Assembly (NCBI GenBank): GCA_013339765.2
Contig: JABSTR010001233.1
Span: forward strand, 99,838 to 163,837
Direction: 5' to 3'
DNA from: Haemaphysalis longicornis
Taxonomy: Eukaryota; Arthropoda; Arachnida; Ixodida; Ixodidae
DNA length: 64,000 bases
The notes under the pieces were generated by a model. That model was given only the letters and a program-made list of their open reading frames with translations, searched no databases and was not told the origin of the DNA. Positions 9,874 through 23,100 of this stretch are shown in pieces; positions within the stretch are counted from its first letter, which is position 1, and every line of letters begins with the position of its first letter. The translations under genes were made by a program, and so were the position numbers.

Positions 9874-12477
9874 GTTCCACTCATGGATGTTCACCAACTA
9901 GCTTGTCTCTCTGTTTTGCTGCATGTGCAAGACAGCAACTTGTCTCCTTCAACTTTCGCGTTCTTCTTGCCTCAATAACTCCGCTTTTCATTCCTACTGG
10001 CTACCAAGCTTTAACCCACAACTTTTAACACTGCCGTTTGATGTTGAAGGGGCAAATGAAGATGGTTCCAGATGTACCACACAACAGCAGCGGCTGCAAA
10101 AACAGCTCCGTCAATACTTAAGGGAGAGCGGTTACAGAACACACTGATTTCTCTGACCACACTATCCACGTCAGAAGGCCTCGCATCAATCCATGCACCA
10201 ATCTTTTCGAACGACTTAGCAAGCTATTTCTGCTAAAGGACAAAGCGCACTGCCAAAGCGCAAATATCATATCACCACAAACGTTGGGGGAGGTCAAGGC
10301 TCTGAATCGCCTGAGCATGAACAATGGGGAAAGGTATAACTTGGCAATTTCCGGACTACAAGTAAGGTAATCCCGCTTATTGCGCCAAGGCTGCTCTGAA
10401 TTCTTCCAAATAGAATTAACAAATACCGTGCCTCGCAAGGATTGCTATTATGGCGATTAATATCATAATACAAAAACTAAAGCACATAAATTTAGATTGA
10501 AAACGAGAACATAAATGAAGTCGCCCGGGAGAGATTCCCACTGAAACAAAGGTGGGGCAACAAGCCGGGAAAAGTTGATATACGAAAAACATGTAAATAT
10601 ATATTGGGAGCCTTCTGCATGTATAATGCGTTGTAGAGACATGACCAAACGAAAAAAATCTGAAGGCTTGGCTAGACAAAACTAAAGCAAAGGACTTTTC
10701 AGTCCTTTGCTTTAATGGCTCTGAAAGCAACGAAACCGCAATTTCGATAAAACGAACGTAGATAGTTCGCTAAACCGGCGTTGCATGAAACACACACCTC
10801 TTCGATAAAATGACGTTCGATAAACTGTCTGCAAAACCTCCACGACGCCATTGCCAACGTGAAGCTACTAGAGCTGAGACACTTACACAACCCCAAATGG
10901 GCGTTTGCCGAGATTACGCGGCAAGATTCAAGCGATGTTGACGAAATCTGGTTCCGATGCAACGGACCATAAAACGGGGGCAAGTAGTTTAGGCAGGACA
11001 CATTTTAGTTCCTTTACAAACAACTTGTTACACGAGTTCGCGCACACCAACACGCACACGATCTTGATCAATGAAGCGATTGCTTCGACCAACGAACTTC
11101 ACTACCAAATCTGTTGTGCAATGCAATGCAAATTCTTTGCATCGAATTTCACGAAAACACCGGGCCGCATTAATAAGCGCGAAATGTGTGCGCTGAAAGC
11201 CGACAACATAGTGCAAGTTCTTGAAAACACAGGCATTTTGCACGCACTACAGCTCGCTTGCCCTCTTCATAAAGCCTTTCAACTAGGCGTAAGGTGCAAG
11301 AGTTAAACGTGAACAAGAAAAAAATCTTCAACCAGGCCAAGGTACATTACCTGCACTAAAATAAGACGAAAATGTTCCCGCTTCGGCGGTGCCAACGGTC
11401 ACCACGTGCCCAAACACATGGAGAAAGGAGCCTTAGAGGGGACGATGACGATGCGAATGTCCATGGAAAGTAAAGCTCACTTTGCGCTAATGTATTTAAA
11501 AAAGAAACCATAAAAATAAATGCATGTAGAAAACGCACAAATATAAAGTGAGTGGTTTGGCAAGGTGTATTGATAGCTGCATAAATCATAAAAGTGAAGT
11601 TGGCACAAATCCGTGAGGGGGCGTCAATGATGACGTCACTATATTTTGCTTTTTGTGTTTTTTTTTACGAGAGGTGGCGGCGCGGGCGAAACTTGGCTCG
11701 GCGCGCCGTGGGTACTGTGGGCAGTACTGTGTCCGTCTTGTTTGTTTTAGCTGGCAGTTGGTGCTTTCAGTCGACGGCAGCATATGTGCGTGAAGTGGGT
11801 GATGCGGTGGAGAGCACTTGTGTTCGAAGATGCGTTTGTGTCAGCTGATCAGTTGGTGCTTTACCTGCGTGAATGCGGAAGGGCACTCCTTTAAACGCTT
11901 TCTTTTTCTGTGAAAGTTTTGCGGGGATGCGCCGCAGCTATGACGGGATCGAGTTTGTGCGTCTGCCCTGTTTCAGCTCATCAAATTGGTGCTTCCCAAT
12001 CAACAGCTTTTTTTTTTTTTAAGCTCCCGTGCGAAGTCAGCAATGCGCAGTTATATGATTACTACCCATTTTTCAGTGAAGAACTACGTCGACTACGTAC
12101 AGGTGCCCCAAAAATAATACGGAGCACGGGAGCGGTGGCCGGAGCGCGCAAAACTGCATGCCAGCGCGATCTATGCGTAGATGCGCCGCAGATAGCGAGA
12201 GTGCGTGGGCACATCCGGCTGGCCCCTCTTGATGTTCTGACGCTCGTCTTATCGTCGGCTCAAGCGAAGCCGCGCTGCTGCCACCCCGGCTCGGCAGGGG
12301 CGCTTTCGGAGCTTCACGAAGGCCTGTTTACGCAGAGCCAGCGAAGGCAGCTTCATCTTCAGCGGGGTCCGCTTTCTGCTTCGTCATGAATGCCACCGGT
12401 TTCACTATGGGTTGCCTGCCGTGCTTCGCGATCCGCTTGATTTCGAATCATGTGGCTAGAATAATGCCTGGCTCCAG
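9874..12477. other. Intergenic stretch with no gene recognised
   Basis: It contains the small hairpin at 10683-10714 and a CpG-bearing patch near 11620-12400 that includes a CRE-like tgacgtca (11631-11638). The open frames here have no family I recognise, and no repeat borders were found. Confidence 0.45.
10683..10714. repeat. Perfect 14-bp stem hairpin with 4-base loop
   Basis: taaagcaaaggact, loop tttc, then agtcctttgcttta. It is too short for a pre-miRNA and not followed by a U-run. Its function is unknown. Confidence 0.7.
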
Positions 12478-12529
12478 CTAGCGCATAAAATGAGCAAAAA
12501 ACAAAATTTTCCTAAAAATTTTCCCATGC

Positions 12530-12619
12530 AATCATTCCAACGGCATTGCATGTTATATTGGTACTACCGACAAAAAAGGGCCCTTTTGTAACTTTTACAA
12601 AGGCTTTTTTTGGGTCCCT
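12530..12619. mobile_element. End fragment of a family B MITE
   Basis: The reverse complement starts agggacccaaaaaaagcc and matches the first 90 bp of the element at 9290, including gtagtaccaatata and gcaatgccgttggaat. TTAA follows at 12620-12623. No partner end was found, so it is truncated or strongly diverged. Confidence 0.7.
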
Positions 12620-13051
12620 TTAAGAGCCGTTCACGGGCAAAAGCGGGAATGCTCAGTGCACGCAATCTCGCCGCCACTGGCCAAATCGGACCCGGACGGT
12701 GGCGGAAGCGCCGCAAAACCATCCGCCGCGCGACGGCGTAGTGCGCCGCAGTGCTCCGATTTAAAGAATCGCTCCGGCGCCAGCTGCGATCCGAGGACTT
12801 GCGGCCGCACGCGAAATTTCTAACACCAAGGCACGGGCAATGCTGATATAGGTATGACGCGCTTTACTTAACGCTTCTACTGGTCAGCGGTGGTTGCGAC
12901 CAGCTATACGGCTTTACTGCGTGGTGTCCCTGATTACAAAGCCGTTCAATGGCAAGAAGCGGGAAGCTGCCGTGCGAGCGCAATGGCCGCAGCCACTGCA
13001 TGATTCCCCGGTCCCCCCGGGGAAATGCGGGGGAATTTTGTCGTCTGCTTC

Positions 13052-13220
13052 TGCACCTCCTCCCTGGGAGGTGCAGGGAAAGCGTGAACTCATCCTGCAC
13101 TCTCTGCACCGTCGGTAAATCGAAGAGAAAAGTGCAGGCGCCGCGCGCTGCACTCGAAAATCGAAGAGACGAGTGCTGCACTACCTGAATGAGTGCAGCA
13201 AGTGCAGTAAAATCGAAGAG
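13052..13220. repeat. Short inverted repeat and three spaced copies of AATCGAAGAGA upstream of COX18
   Basis: ctgcacctcc and ggaggtgcag pair at about 13052-13078. aatcgaagaga occurs near 13119, 13158 and 13211, each close to an agtgcag or gtgctgcac motif. This may be a small decayed repeat or a cluster of binding sites; the evidence does not separate the two. Confidence 0.4.
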
Positions 13221-13245
13221 ACCTGAGAGAAACTCTATGACGGGT

Positions 13246-13530
13246 GATGATGATGCTTAGTGGCTTCCCCTTTTTGTAACGGGGTGGCGTTGCACAGCGG
13301 CCTTAGTCGCAACGCCACTGTACAATCGCCTCGCCAAAAAAAGTACCAACAAAATAAATAAAAAATAACGTCAAAATAAAAAGGAAATACTTTTACGGAA
13401 TTTTTGTGCTAGTCTGACTTCTTTGTTCGCATGTCTTCCCAGACTGTTCTCTGCTCTTTTCCCACCAACATTCTAACCTTCTTTTACTAACCTCTACTGC
13501 TGTCCAGTTCACTGTCCAGTCCATGCGGAA
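13246..13530 (-). mobile_element. 3' end of a non-LTR retrotransposon, about 150 bp from the COX18 start
   Basis: The minus-strand frame has WTAVEVSKRRLECWWEKSRE, matching the C-termini of the LINEs ending at 46619 (TKQRLQHWWKKSRE) and 53625 (TKRRLEFWW). The 3' end finishes in a catcatcat tail (13246-13257). It is severely 5'-truncated and not coding for an enzyme. It faces away from COX18. Confidence 0.75.
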
Positions 13531-13678
13531 TTCAGACGCAATGAGAGAGCACAAGGCGCACGCTTTGGGGTAACGCCGCAGGCCTTGTAGTAGTAAAGGA
13601 GGCGATGGTTTGGCGACGCTTGGTCGGTGTTTGGTTGGAGCATCTGGTAACCCTGGGTATGGTAAATAAACGAACGAC

Positions 13679-14128
13679 ATGCTTCGATTTGGCGGTCTGA
13701 GAGTTCATCGCAGCGTAAGCTACTCGGCACACACGTTGTTTTCCTGCCTTCAGCGGGGGCCGGACTCACAGCCGCGGGGGGTCTCAGTGCCGTGCCACCG
13801 TGCGTGTGCGGTGCGGACATTCTCGCTGCAGACGTGGGCGCACACGCTGTCGCAGTCGGCGCCCGTGGCGTACGCGCAGGACTTGCTGGACGCGGTGCAT
13901 TCGGCGAGCGGACTTTCGTGGGGCTCGACCATCGTGGCCACGTCGCTGGTCCTCCGGGTAGTAATAACGCTGCCGCTGTCCGTCTACCAGCACCATGTGC
14001 TTGCCAGGTTCGCTAACCTGGACCGCGAGATGGCCGGCATTGCGCAAGAGCTGAAGCGCGAGACGGCGCAGGCGGTGCGCATGTTCAACCTCAACGAGAA
14101 GCAGGCCTTCTACCTCTACAAGAGAAGC
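13679..14128 (+). CDS. COX18: COX18 exon 1: presequence and first membrane segment
   Basis: It contains 150 codons from MLRFGGLR to LYKRS. The donor agaagc/gtgcgt is in phase 0. The ATG lies 20 bases after a tggtatgg run and is the first Met of a basic presequence; no in-frame Met precedes it closely. After the donor the frame stays open to 14251, but that tail is intronic. Confidence 0.9.
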
Positions 14129-17100
14129 GTGCGTCGTCTCTCCTTCGCTTCCCGCGCGCTTTGCGCATTCTGGAGACAAACACTTAATGCGCTGAAGAAG
14201 AACGTGTGGGGCGAAAGAATTCAGTTGGTGTTCAGCGCTAGTCCTGTGTAGCGGGTGGCTAGACATTGGTTACATTGCTTATGTATTGCCCTTTATGTGT
14301 ATCATTACGAGCGTTGCTTTTTCATTGCGCACGTTCTGCAATCAGCACCCTGTATCCTGTGGATGACGTCTGAGCTCAAGCCAGTGCTAGTTGCAGTCAG
14401 CTGTGCGTCGTCTAAGGTTTAGCTAGTAGCAGCTAAATGTAGCTAGTAACAACCGGCCAAGCCCGTACGCAAATCGCGACTTGCAAGTGCACCTTCTGTT
14501 AGAATCCAAGGGTGAAATGAATGTAGAGTGCAGTAAACACGAGTGGCAACGTGTGCGAAACTGGCGTCATGCAGGAAGCAAAGCTTGTGTCCAAGTTCAG
14601 TTTTTATTTTTTACCCCAGCCGTGAGCAGAGGCAAAGCAAGCAGCAGAACTGGCACGTTCAACCTAAGTGCGGGCACAAGCTGAGAACAAAAATATTCAC
14701 CATGGATTATCCGAAATTGCACACATGCAGTTGTACGCACATTGTCAGTAGAACGCATGCCTTGCAAAAGCAAATCCATTGGGTACTGAATGTGTGTTGC
14801 CTCTTTAGTCACTGTTTTGGTGAGCAGTTCCAATTGTAAATACGCCCCCTTTCTTGCATAGTCTGCGGGTGGTGCTGTAGATTATTCTGGCTGCACCTAC
14901 TCGAAACAGCGCGATACTAGCTGCATATTTTTTTTGTTGCGCTGCTCACTTTGAACAAAGTGTGCGGGTCTGAGTTGAGTAAATTAGGCAAAGTAAACAC
15001 CTGTGCTGGAAGGTGTGGAAATGCTGCGTAGCTGCAAGGAAGCAGCCCTCTGTTAAATGGTCATAAACACTTAGCTTCTGTTTGGTGCATGATAGCCTTA
15101 GTTTCTTATGTGCCGTAAAACACAACACTCACTTACAATAGCCAGGAGGTGTCAGTGAGGAAGACTGAAGACATCCAAAGGGCTGGACGTAATGTTGGGA
15201 AAATTAGAGAAGTTTGAAGAGATACGACAAGCATAGTGGGACTCGATGCGCAGGCCTGTTGACTTTGAAATGTAAAAGAAAAAGAAAAGGGCTGCAGCTA
15301 AGAGCTATAGTATATCCAACCATATAAGGGTATGACCCGCTGCGGTGGCTCAGTAGCTAAGGCGTTGTGCTGCTGAGCACGAGGACGCAGGTTCGATTCC
15401 CGGCCGCGGGGGCCGCTTTTCTAATGGAGGCGCAAAGCAAAAACGCCCGTGTGTACAATTTCGGTGCACGTTAAAGATCCCCAGGTGGTCAAAATTAATC
15501 CGGAGCCCTCCACTACGGCGCACCTCATCGCCTGCGTTGTGTCGGCGCGTGAAACCCTACAATCAATCAATATAAGGGTATGAAACATGAGTAGAAGAAA
15601 GTTTACCGCTAGAAGTGCCATGCCGCAAAGGGCCCGGCCCATGTCAAGCAGGTTAGGGGTGCTAGAGTACTCGAAAAATCGCAGCGGACAGCTGGGAGGA
15701 TTACCTCGAAGGAATGAACATTGACAGTGAGCTGTGCAACAAAAGTACCAGGGGAGAAATTGTTACTGGGTCAAAGAAAGGGGGAAAAAAACGGATGTGC
15801 AGTATCAGTAGTAAAAGGCCTAGCAGCGTTAGAAGGTGAGGGAGTTCATCGGCATGGAAGGGAAGCGTAGTTGTTCCTGTGTAGCCAGGACTTCAATACC
15901 CTTGATAAAGCAGAAGGAGGCATTGGACTGCAACAGCTTGGATTTATGTGGGGGTATTTCACTTCAAATGCAGTTCGCAGCTTGCATCAAAGAATGGAGG
16001 CATTTGCAGAACACAGTGATTCTGAAAAAAATTGCTGAAAATGTAAAAAAATTAGGGGAAATTTTTTTGACATTTTCAAGTGAAAGTTTATCATAGAAAT
16101 GTTGTCACGGGGGCTGGCGTATCTGTCACCTATGTATGCCAACCTATCGATATAAAATTTTGTGTAGGCCAACTAGAAGGCTTAAAATTCCCAAAATGTT
16201 GGGGTGCCGGCTTTTGTAGTGGCAGAGGTAAAGCATGAGGTTTTCTGGTCGAGAAAGTAAGCTGAGAAAGAGCGAGCATACCGGTGGGTGGTGGTTACGC
16301 AGCGCGAGAGAGAACCTTCATTAGAAAAGGATGACCACTGGTCACGATGGACGAAAGGGATGGGGAGGGAGGGTAAGAGAAAATAAACAAGTGCCGGTCA
16401 TTCTCAGTAGAGTTCATAACTGGGCCAGTTCTTGGAATCTGAAGTTAAGGGGCCAGATCGTGGTGGTCGCAATAGAGTCAGAACTGGCACAGGTTCGTGG
16501 GGGGGGGGAAGGACCCACTCGAACAACCCGTGCTAGGCCGCTTTTAATTGAATAAACTGCAATTTCAGAAAGCCGATGTGCACCAGTTTGTTGTGGCCTT
16601 CTGCTGTGCAGCTGAAGAAGCAGCTGCAGCGGCTGGTGGTTCGGGACAACTGCCACCCGATGAAGGGGGCCCTGGTGGTGCTGTTCCAGCTGCCCCTGTG
16701 GGTCAGCCTGTCCGTGGCCCTCCGCAACATGGCCTTCATGCTGCCTTACCAGGACCTGGGCAAGTGCTCCTCGGGGTGGCACCTAGCGACAAAGAGCGCG
16801 TTGCGTCCGTGCTAGCTTCTTTGCCCCCCGCTTCACAGCCACACCACCATACACAAGTAGCAGGCACACCTGCAACGATGAAACTCAGTCGCTGACCAAG
16901 TGAAAAGAAACTGACTTGGTCAGTGTCCTACGTTTCATCGTTGCAAACATGCTTTTACCGGAGCAGGCCGTCAAACACTGGGCTTTCCATGTTGTTGCTA
17001 TTTGCTCGCAGATGTTTAGCAGGTCTAGAGCCAATTTGCTTTCACTTTTTGGGCACTTGAATCGTTGCCACAACTTGGGCTCATCTCGTTAATGCCATTT

Positions 17101-20100
17101 TATTCCACATTGCTTTGTCAGCTTTACCGTTTAACCTCACAGTGGGAAAGGATTGTGGGTCGCATTTGGGGCCAGCACCTTGCGACACCTGTGATTGGCG
17201 GCTCACACTTGAGTGGCTGAAATAAGGTTTACTCTCTCCACCTTTGATGTGTTACGAATGCAGCTGCTGCACAGGTGTCCAAAGCCCTGGAGAACATGTT
17301 GCACCAGTACGGGCCACGCAAATGCATGCACAAGAGAAGAGTCAACACCTTTTGTTTCCACTAGAGTTTAAGTCGTCACTGCACCCCTTCTTTTTCTTTT
17401 CTTTTTCCAGGTTCTCTCTCTCTCTCTCGCATTTGTAACATGTGCATATTAACCCCTCTCCTCCCTCCCTCACTCCTAGGCAGGTTTGATCACCACTGGA
17501 TGGTTTAAGTGATGCTGCCCCAGGCTGCTGAGGATCTTTGCTGAGCCCATTGGACAGTTAAAAGTAGTGCATTTGTGGGAGCAGACAGTGACAAACGAAG
17601 GCTGCCCTGGTGTGTTGTTTCCCAGTCCATAAATGTGTTGCTATGCCGTAAAGTAATGTGCTGCTACTTCTGGAAAGCCAAGCATTCTATACAACTAAAG
17701 AAAAAATGTATCATTCCTGTACCATACAGATCACAGCAGCCACAACTGCCTGACCGCAGTTACGCATTGTAAATTTTGTGTGCTTTTATATGCCTAAGTG
17801 CCCAGTACATCAGCTTGCTTGTAAAATTGGAGGCCTTTGCATTCTCCCCAGCAAAATGGCTACATTGTGGCTTGAAAAGTTATCCAGTTTCGTTGGTGTG
17901 CCCTTTGAATCTGCTCTAGAAGTAGGTAATTCCACAATCGGTTGCTGTGGGGACGTCGCTCGCACTGACTGCAAATGGATGGCCTTGGCCGGTGGAACCT
18001 TGTATTGGAGAGCAGCACGTTCACTTCCAGACAACAGTTATGGTGGCGGCTTATACGTGATATGGAAAGGCTGGAGACAAAACACCACTACCTTGTAGAT
18101 TGCTTGGCCTAGTGAGCGTAGTGGTTATTAAAGGCCAACGGCACCCAAATTTTTTTTACCCAAATTTGATCCAAATTCACAATGGCAAGGTTCTAAGCCC
18201 GATGCCCACATAGCCTGATAACTACAAGCATTCAAAGTAGCTGTAGCAGACAACGTTTGCACCTGGCGGAGAGTTGCCGAAACAAGTTTCAGATGTCCTG
18301 TGACGAAGATGAGGAACCTGTCTTGTGTAGCTCGCGCTGCTCCAGCAACTGGCACAATACACTGCCGAGCGGAAGCTTGTGTTTGCCGGAGGTTTTTCTG
18401 CTACGCTGCCACACTGTACCACCGTCAGCATCACGTGATTTCAATTTAACCACTTAGGTGCAACATCCGCAATTTTTTATGCAGTGAAAGAGATTAGAAT
18501 CCTACCGAATATACGCAGGCTTGCGATGCTTCCAGAGTTAACAAAACTTTTTTTATTTGAAAATAATATTTTTATTCGTGAAAATAGTGCTTAACACACA
18601 CTTGCACGTACATTTACCATTCCCATTGCATCTGTCACAACAGAAGAGATCTTTGATAAATTCTTGGCCACTTCTACTTCCGTGGGAAATTTTTGCTGTA
18701 TTTGAGCTGGCCCAACACCACCTCCACCCCTTAGAGATCTCCAAAAGTGTGACGGCCTAACTTGAGTTGTTCTACGTGCCGGTCTAAACATTTGGGCTAT
18801 CTTTTCCTCACTGCTAAGTGAAGCAAAACCAGCCTTGCTCGTGGTAACAAGTATATCCACACAAAGGTCACCCATCGTCTTCGCGAATTGCGAAAGCTAA
18901 CAAAACTGCTCCCCTCCTGACAAGAAACTACATAATTTTTTCAATCGTAAAATAAAGTGTTTACTTTTATAGAGTGGTAGATTTAGTTTACCTGAAAGTA
19001 TAATGTTATCAACTGCATAATGTCCCTAATGAAAGTAGCAAGCTGCAGTGGATAGATAACTTTTTTTACGTTTTAGTGCATCATCTAGCTTTCGAAGGTA
19101 GCATGCAGTTTGAAACCGATTTTACAATTCGATTCTCGATGTGCAGCGCAGTGAAAGTTACTAAACAAATATGCAGGAAGCTGTTTGCTTGTAAGCACAC
19201 AGCAAAAACAATCTGTGATTGATTGCCACCCACGCACGGTTTGTTCCCGTGAAAAAAAAAAAAAAAAGATAACAGCCAAGGCACCAGCTAACCAAAGCTG
19301 TTTTTCGATATCGTGTCCGAGGAAACAGCTTCGTAAATTGGGACCTGCTTTTTTACTCGCAGTGGCAAGAATTGCTTCTCCAGCAGGTATTCTGATGCAA
19401 AAATAACTGCGGCAGGTCTACTTCATCTCAGCTGACAGCAATGCGATGTCAGAATTGCGCCTCACTCCATTAGCCTCGACAAAATGTTGGTGGAGCTCTT
19501 GAGCATTAGCCCCAAATTTCAGTGTGATTTATGCACTGCATGCCAATGAAACTAGTGAAATAGGTGCACACTCGGCCATCCTGTGTCTCCTTTAAATGTG
19601 TCTCGGAAACTGAAGGACAGGAAGTCGGCAAAAACTTGATTACGAATTCTACGGATGCACTTCTACTGCAGAAAGTTGCTGTTCCTGACTTGTTGATGCA
19701 CAAAGCAGTAATGACCGTGCATACTAACATATTTTCACGTTGCTTAGTGCTGAAATTGGTCAAATTGACTGGTGAAAGTGAACATCGGATCCCAATTTAG
19801 CAGAAGCGACAACGTCGAAATGCCTCTGTCGGACAGTGATTAGTGCCGCAGGAGCAGATTGAAAGGCCTCGCTTGTCTCTAGAAACAGCCTCCACATGCT
19901 GCACTGGTGCAAATGGTGCAGGAGGAGCAACATATTGCAAGCGGTGTGTAGCTGACGCTCATTAATGCTGAAGGCGAAACACTACTCCAGTCAGCAGGCC
20001 CTAGTTTCAAATCTTGTGTGCACCCGTACCTCCTAACCGTCCCTATTTGCCTCTTTTCCAGCCGCGCAGGTGACACATATGGAACTGAGCGTGGGGGGTG

Positions 20101-23100
20101 CCCTGTGGTTCACAAACCTGACGGTGCCAGACCCACTGCACATCATTCCTGTCCTCGTTGGTGTCACCAACCTCGTGAACATTGAGGTGTGTGCTTCACA
20201 ATGTTTGGTCTGATCAAAGCATGTTCGAGGCTTCCAGAGGCACAGCAGGCACTTTGACCAGACGGAATGATTTTATCAGGTCTTGTCAGATGTTAACTGC
20301 CCTCTGTTTGTCACATAGGACTCAAAGGATTAATTCTAGAGCAGTGAGAATATTTGAAGCTCTTGGTGTCTTCTGTTCGGTTGCACTCACTGAACTCATT
20401 CAAGCAGTGCGGCGCTCACTTTTTTAATTTCTAAGTGCAGTGCCGGCACTTTCTCATCGATTTGCCAACGATGCAGAGGGTACAGGATGTGTTTACGGCT
20501 TTCCCTGCACTCCCAAGAAAGGAGCTGCAGTCGAGTCCTCTTATAACGATACCGTGTATAAAAATATATCAGATATAATGATGAACAACTATGGCACCGT
20601 CCACTTTCGTATGCATTTTATACTAAAATAAACTGCTTATTGCAATGCTGCAGTGCTGCGATATCGGATATAACGATTGAATCCGGTTACAGCACGCACC
20701 AAAAATTCGAGCTGCCGCCGGCGTCGGCTCTTCACGTTGACAGTATGCACCGCGAGCAGCGCATGTGCCTCGCACCCTTCCACCCCTCAGAAAACGGGTC
20801 GACTGTGCTGCTTACGAGGAAGCGAGAGGCGGAGGAGAGCGGTTTTCCTTCCAAACCAACACCTCTAGCCACCCCGGCTAACGGAGTTCAACTCCTTTTC
20901 TTTATTTTCATTCATTTTCAACTACTTTTTACCGTTTTCTTTCCTTTCTCTCACAATCACTGTCCTTCCACATTGACAATTTTTTCATCCCCTTGTCGGA
21001 TTCCTTTCACACTCTGAGAGCCTCTCAACGGTGCGGAAAGGACCCTTCCATTTTGGTGCCTTGCAGTTTCCTTGCAAGGCCAGGGGTCTGGTATTCTATT
21101 CTCATGTATACCCCGTCTTCCATATTGTACAGCGCGTCATGGCTGTTCTTGTCAAAACACTACTTTCGTCTTACCGCTGCTTTATTCAGTGCCTCAGACG
21201 TGAGCTGATGGGAAACTGAGAGACGTTGAACTAGCTCTGCGCGGTAGCTTTCGAGTGTGCCATAATGCGTCTCGGGAGACGCGCCTATAAAATCCAGCAC
21301 TGATGCGTCGCAGTCGTGAAGGAGGAAGAAGGGAGTCTCGTTACTTCCCTCATGGACGTTGGACCTGTAAGGAAACACTGCCAAAGGGAGCCATTGATCC
21401 CAGTCCCTCTGATCGGGGTCAACGTAGTGGGTAGCATTGTTCCCAGAGTTTGGTTCAGCCTCTCTACGGCCCCATTACATTGAGGGTGATATGCAGTGGC
21501 CTGTGGCTTCTTATTGCATAGGTCGCACACTTCCTTCACGACGGGTGACAGGAAATTCATGCCCTGGTCCGTTAACAGCTGCTCGGGCACCCCGTGCTTG
21601 AGGACAATTTTCTCTACGAACTCTCGAGCGACCGTTTCGGCTTTTTGGTCTGGGAGCGGGAAAGCCTTAGCATAATGACTCAAGTGGTCTACAAAGACCA
21701 AATTGTACTTGTTCCCTGCCGAGGACGTCGGTGAGGGGTCCACTATATCCATGGCTGTCTGCTCGAAAGGGGATTAAGCTCCTCGAACACCTGCAGCGGC
21801 GCTGGGTTTTTGGTATTGGAGCGGGAAAGCCTTAGCATAACGACTCAAGTGGTCTACAAAGACCAAAATGTACTTGTTCCCTGCCGAGGACGTCAGTAAG
21901 GCTCCGCTCGGTCAGGCTCCGCTGTCCGCTGGAAAGGGGATTTAAGCTCCTCGAACACTTGCAGCGGCGCTGGGTTTTTGTTTTTCAGGCTCTTTTGGAT
22001 AGCGCAGGAACGACACTTTGGACAGTACTTTACCAAAACCAGGCGGAACAGCAAAGAGCAGGGAAAGATTGCGGAGTCCGTTTTGTGCTTTGTTTCTCAC
22101 GCCGCAACGTCTCTATGGCGCAAAAAGGTTTCTTTCGCGTTCAACAGGTGGCGCTCCGCAAGCACACAATTTTTCAATTGTGAGCCACGGAATTCGCGCT
22201 CACGTCTCTGGCTACTGTTGAGGTCTTGTTGTTGTTGTTGTTGTTGTTGGAATGCATTTTTAGCATTTCTACCCGTCCTGTAGCATATCCAGTTACTGCA
22301 ATCGTCTACGGCATCAGCAACCATGGTGAGATAAAAACATTTTCCCGCTGCATTTCTTATTCAATGCGACAAAAAAGTAAATTCTGAAGAAGAAAAGTGG
22401 GGGGAGGGCTAATTACGCGAGTGGGTTCATTACACGAGTAAATGTGGTAGTACAGTCAACTCTCAATAAATCAAAGTTGCTTAATTATAATTTTCGGTTA
22501 ATTAGAAGGGATATGCTGGTCCGAGCAGTTTTACGTGCAATCCAACGAAAAGAAAACGCTCGATAATTTGAAGCTAAAACCCAGTATATCATTTTATTGG
22601 ATGTTATATCAAATAAGAAGCATCGAGGTGAGCATCCTGTTTCAATAAAATTAAAAATTACCAAGCTTAAAAAGTGCCGTCGCAACTGAGGCAGCGCAGA
22701 GTTGAGGCTGGCTCGACCTGGCCGTGAAAGTCAAGATTCTGGAGGGAATCGAGGAGGGAGACGTGTTGCACAGTAATAGCAGGGCTCTTTTTGTGCTTTC
22801 TGTTTAATTGGAAGTTAGGTCAATTTTGAGTCTTTTGTGGTCCCCGTGGACTTCGTAGTAGTGGGAGTCGACTGCATGAACACTTGCATGTGCAAAGGCC
22901 TGACAGCCTAAGTTAGCCTTTCTTGCAGTTGTGTTTTACAAGTTTTATACGCACTAAAGCTAGGATATTTGTATTCGAAAATATTTGATTCGATTTACAG
23001 TCAGCTACTACTATTCATTTTTGATTTGCAGTCCCAAGATTGGTGTTTGAACACCTCTAGAGTTCATTCATAGTGAGTCCTGCTTGTTTGGGGTTTTCAT

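Noticed and set aside
11594..11848. Hydrophobic 84-codon plus-strand frame near a CRE-like site
   Set aside because: Looked like a small membrane protein, but there is no conservation cue, splice context or poly-A signal.
13784..14266. Minus-strand 160-codon open frame
   Set aside because: Antisense shadow of COX18 exon 1; GC-rich coding leaves the other strand open.
15336..15440. tRNA gene
   Set aside because: The head has A- and B-box-like motifs but continues into a SINE body with target duplications; the cloverleaf is incomplete.
18591..18875. 94-codon minus-strand frame in COX18 intron 2
   Set aside because: No recognisable domain and only one short run without stops; not enough for a gene call.
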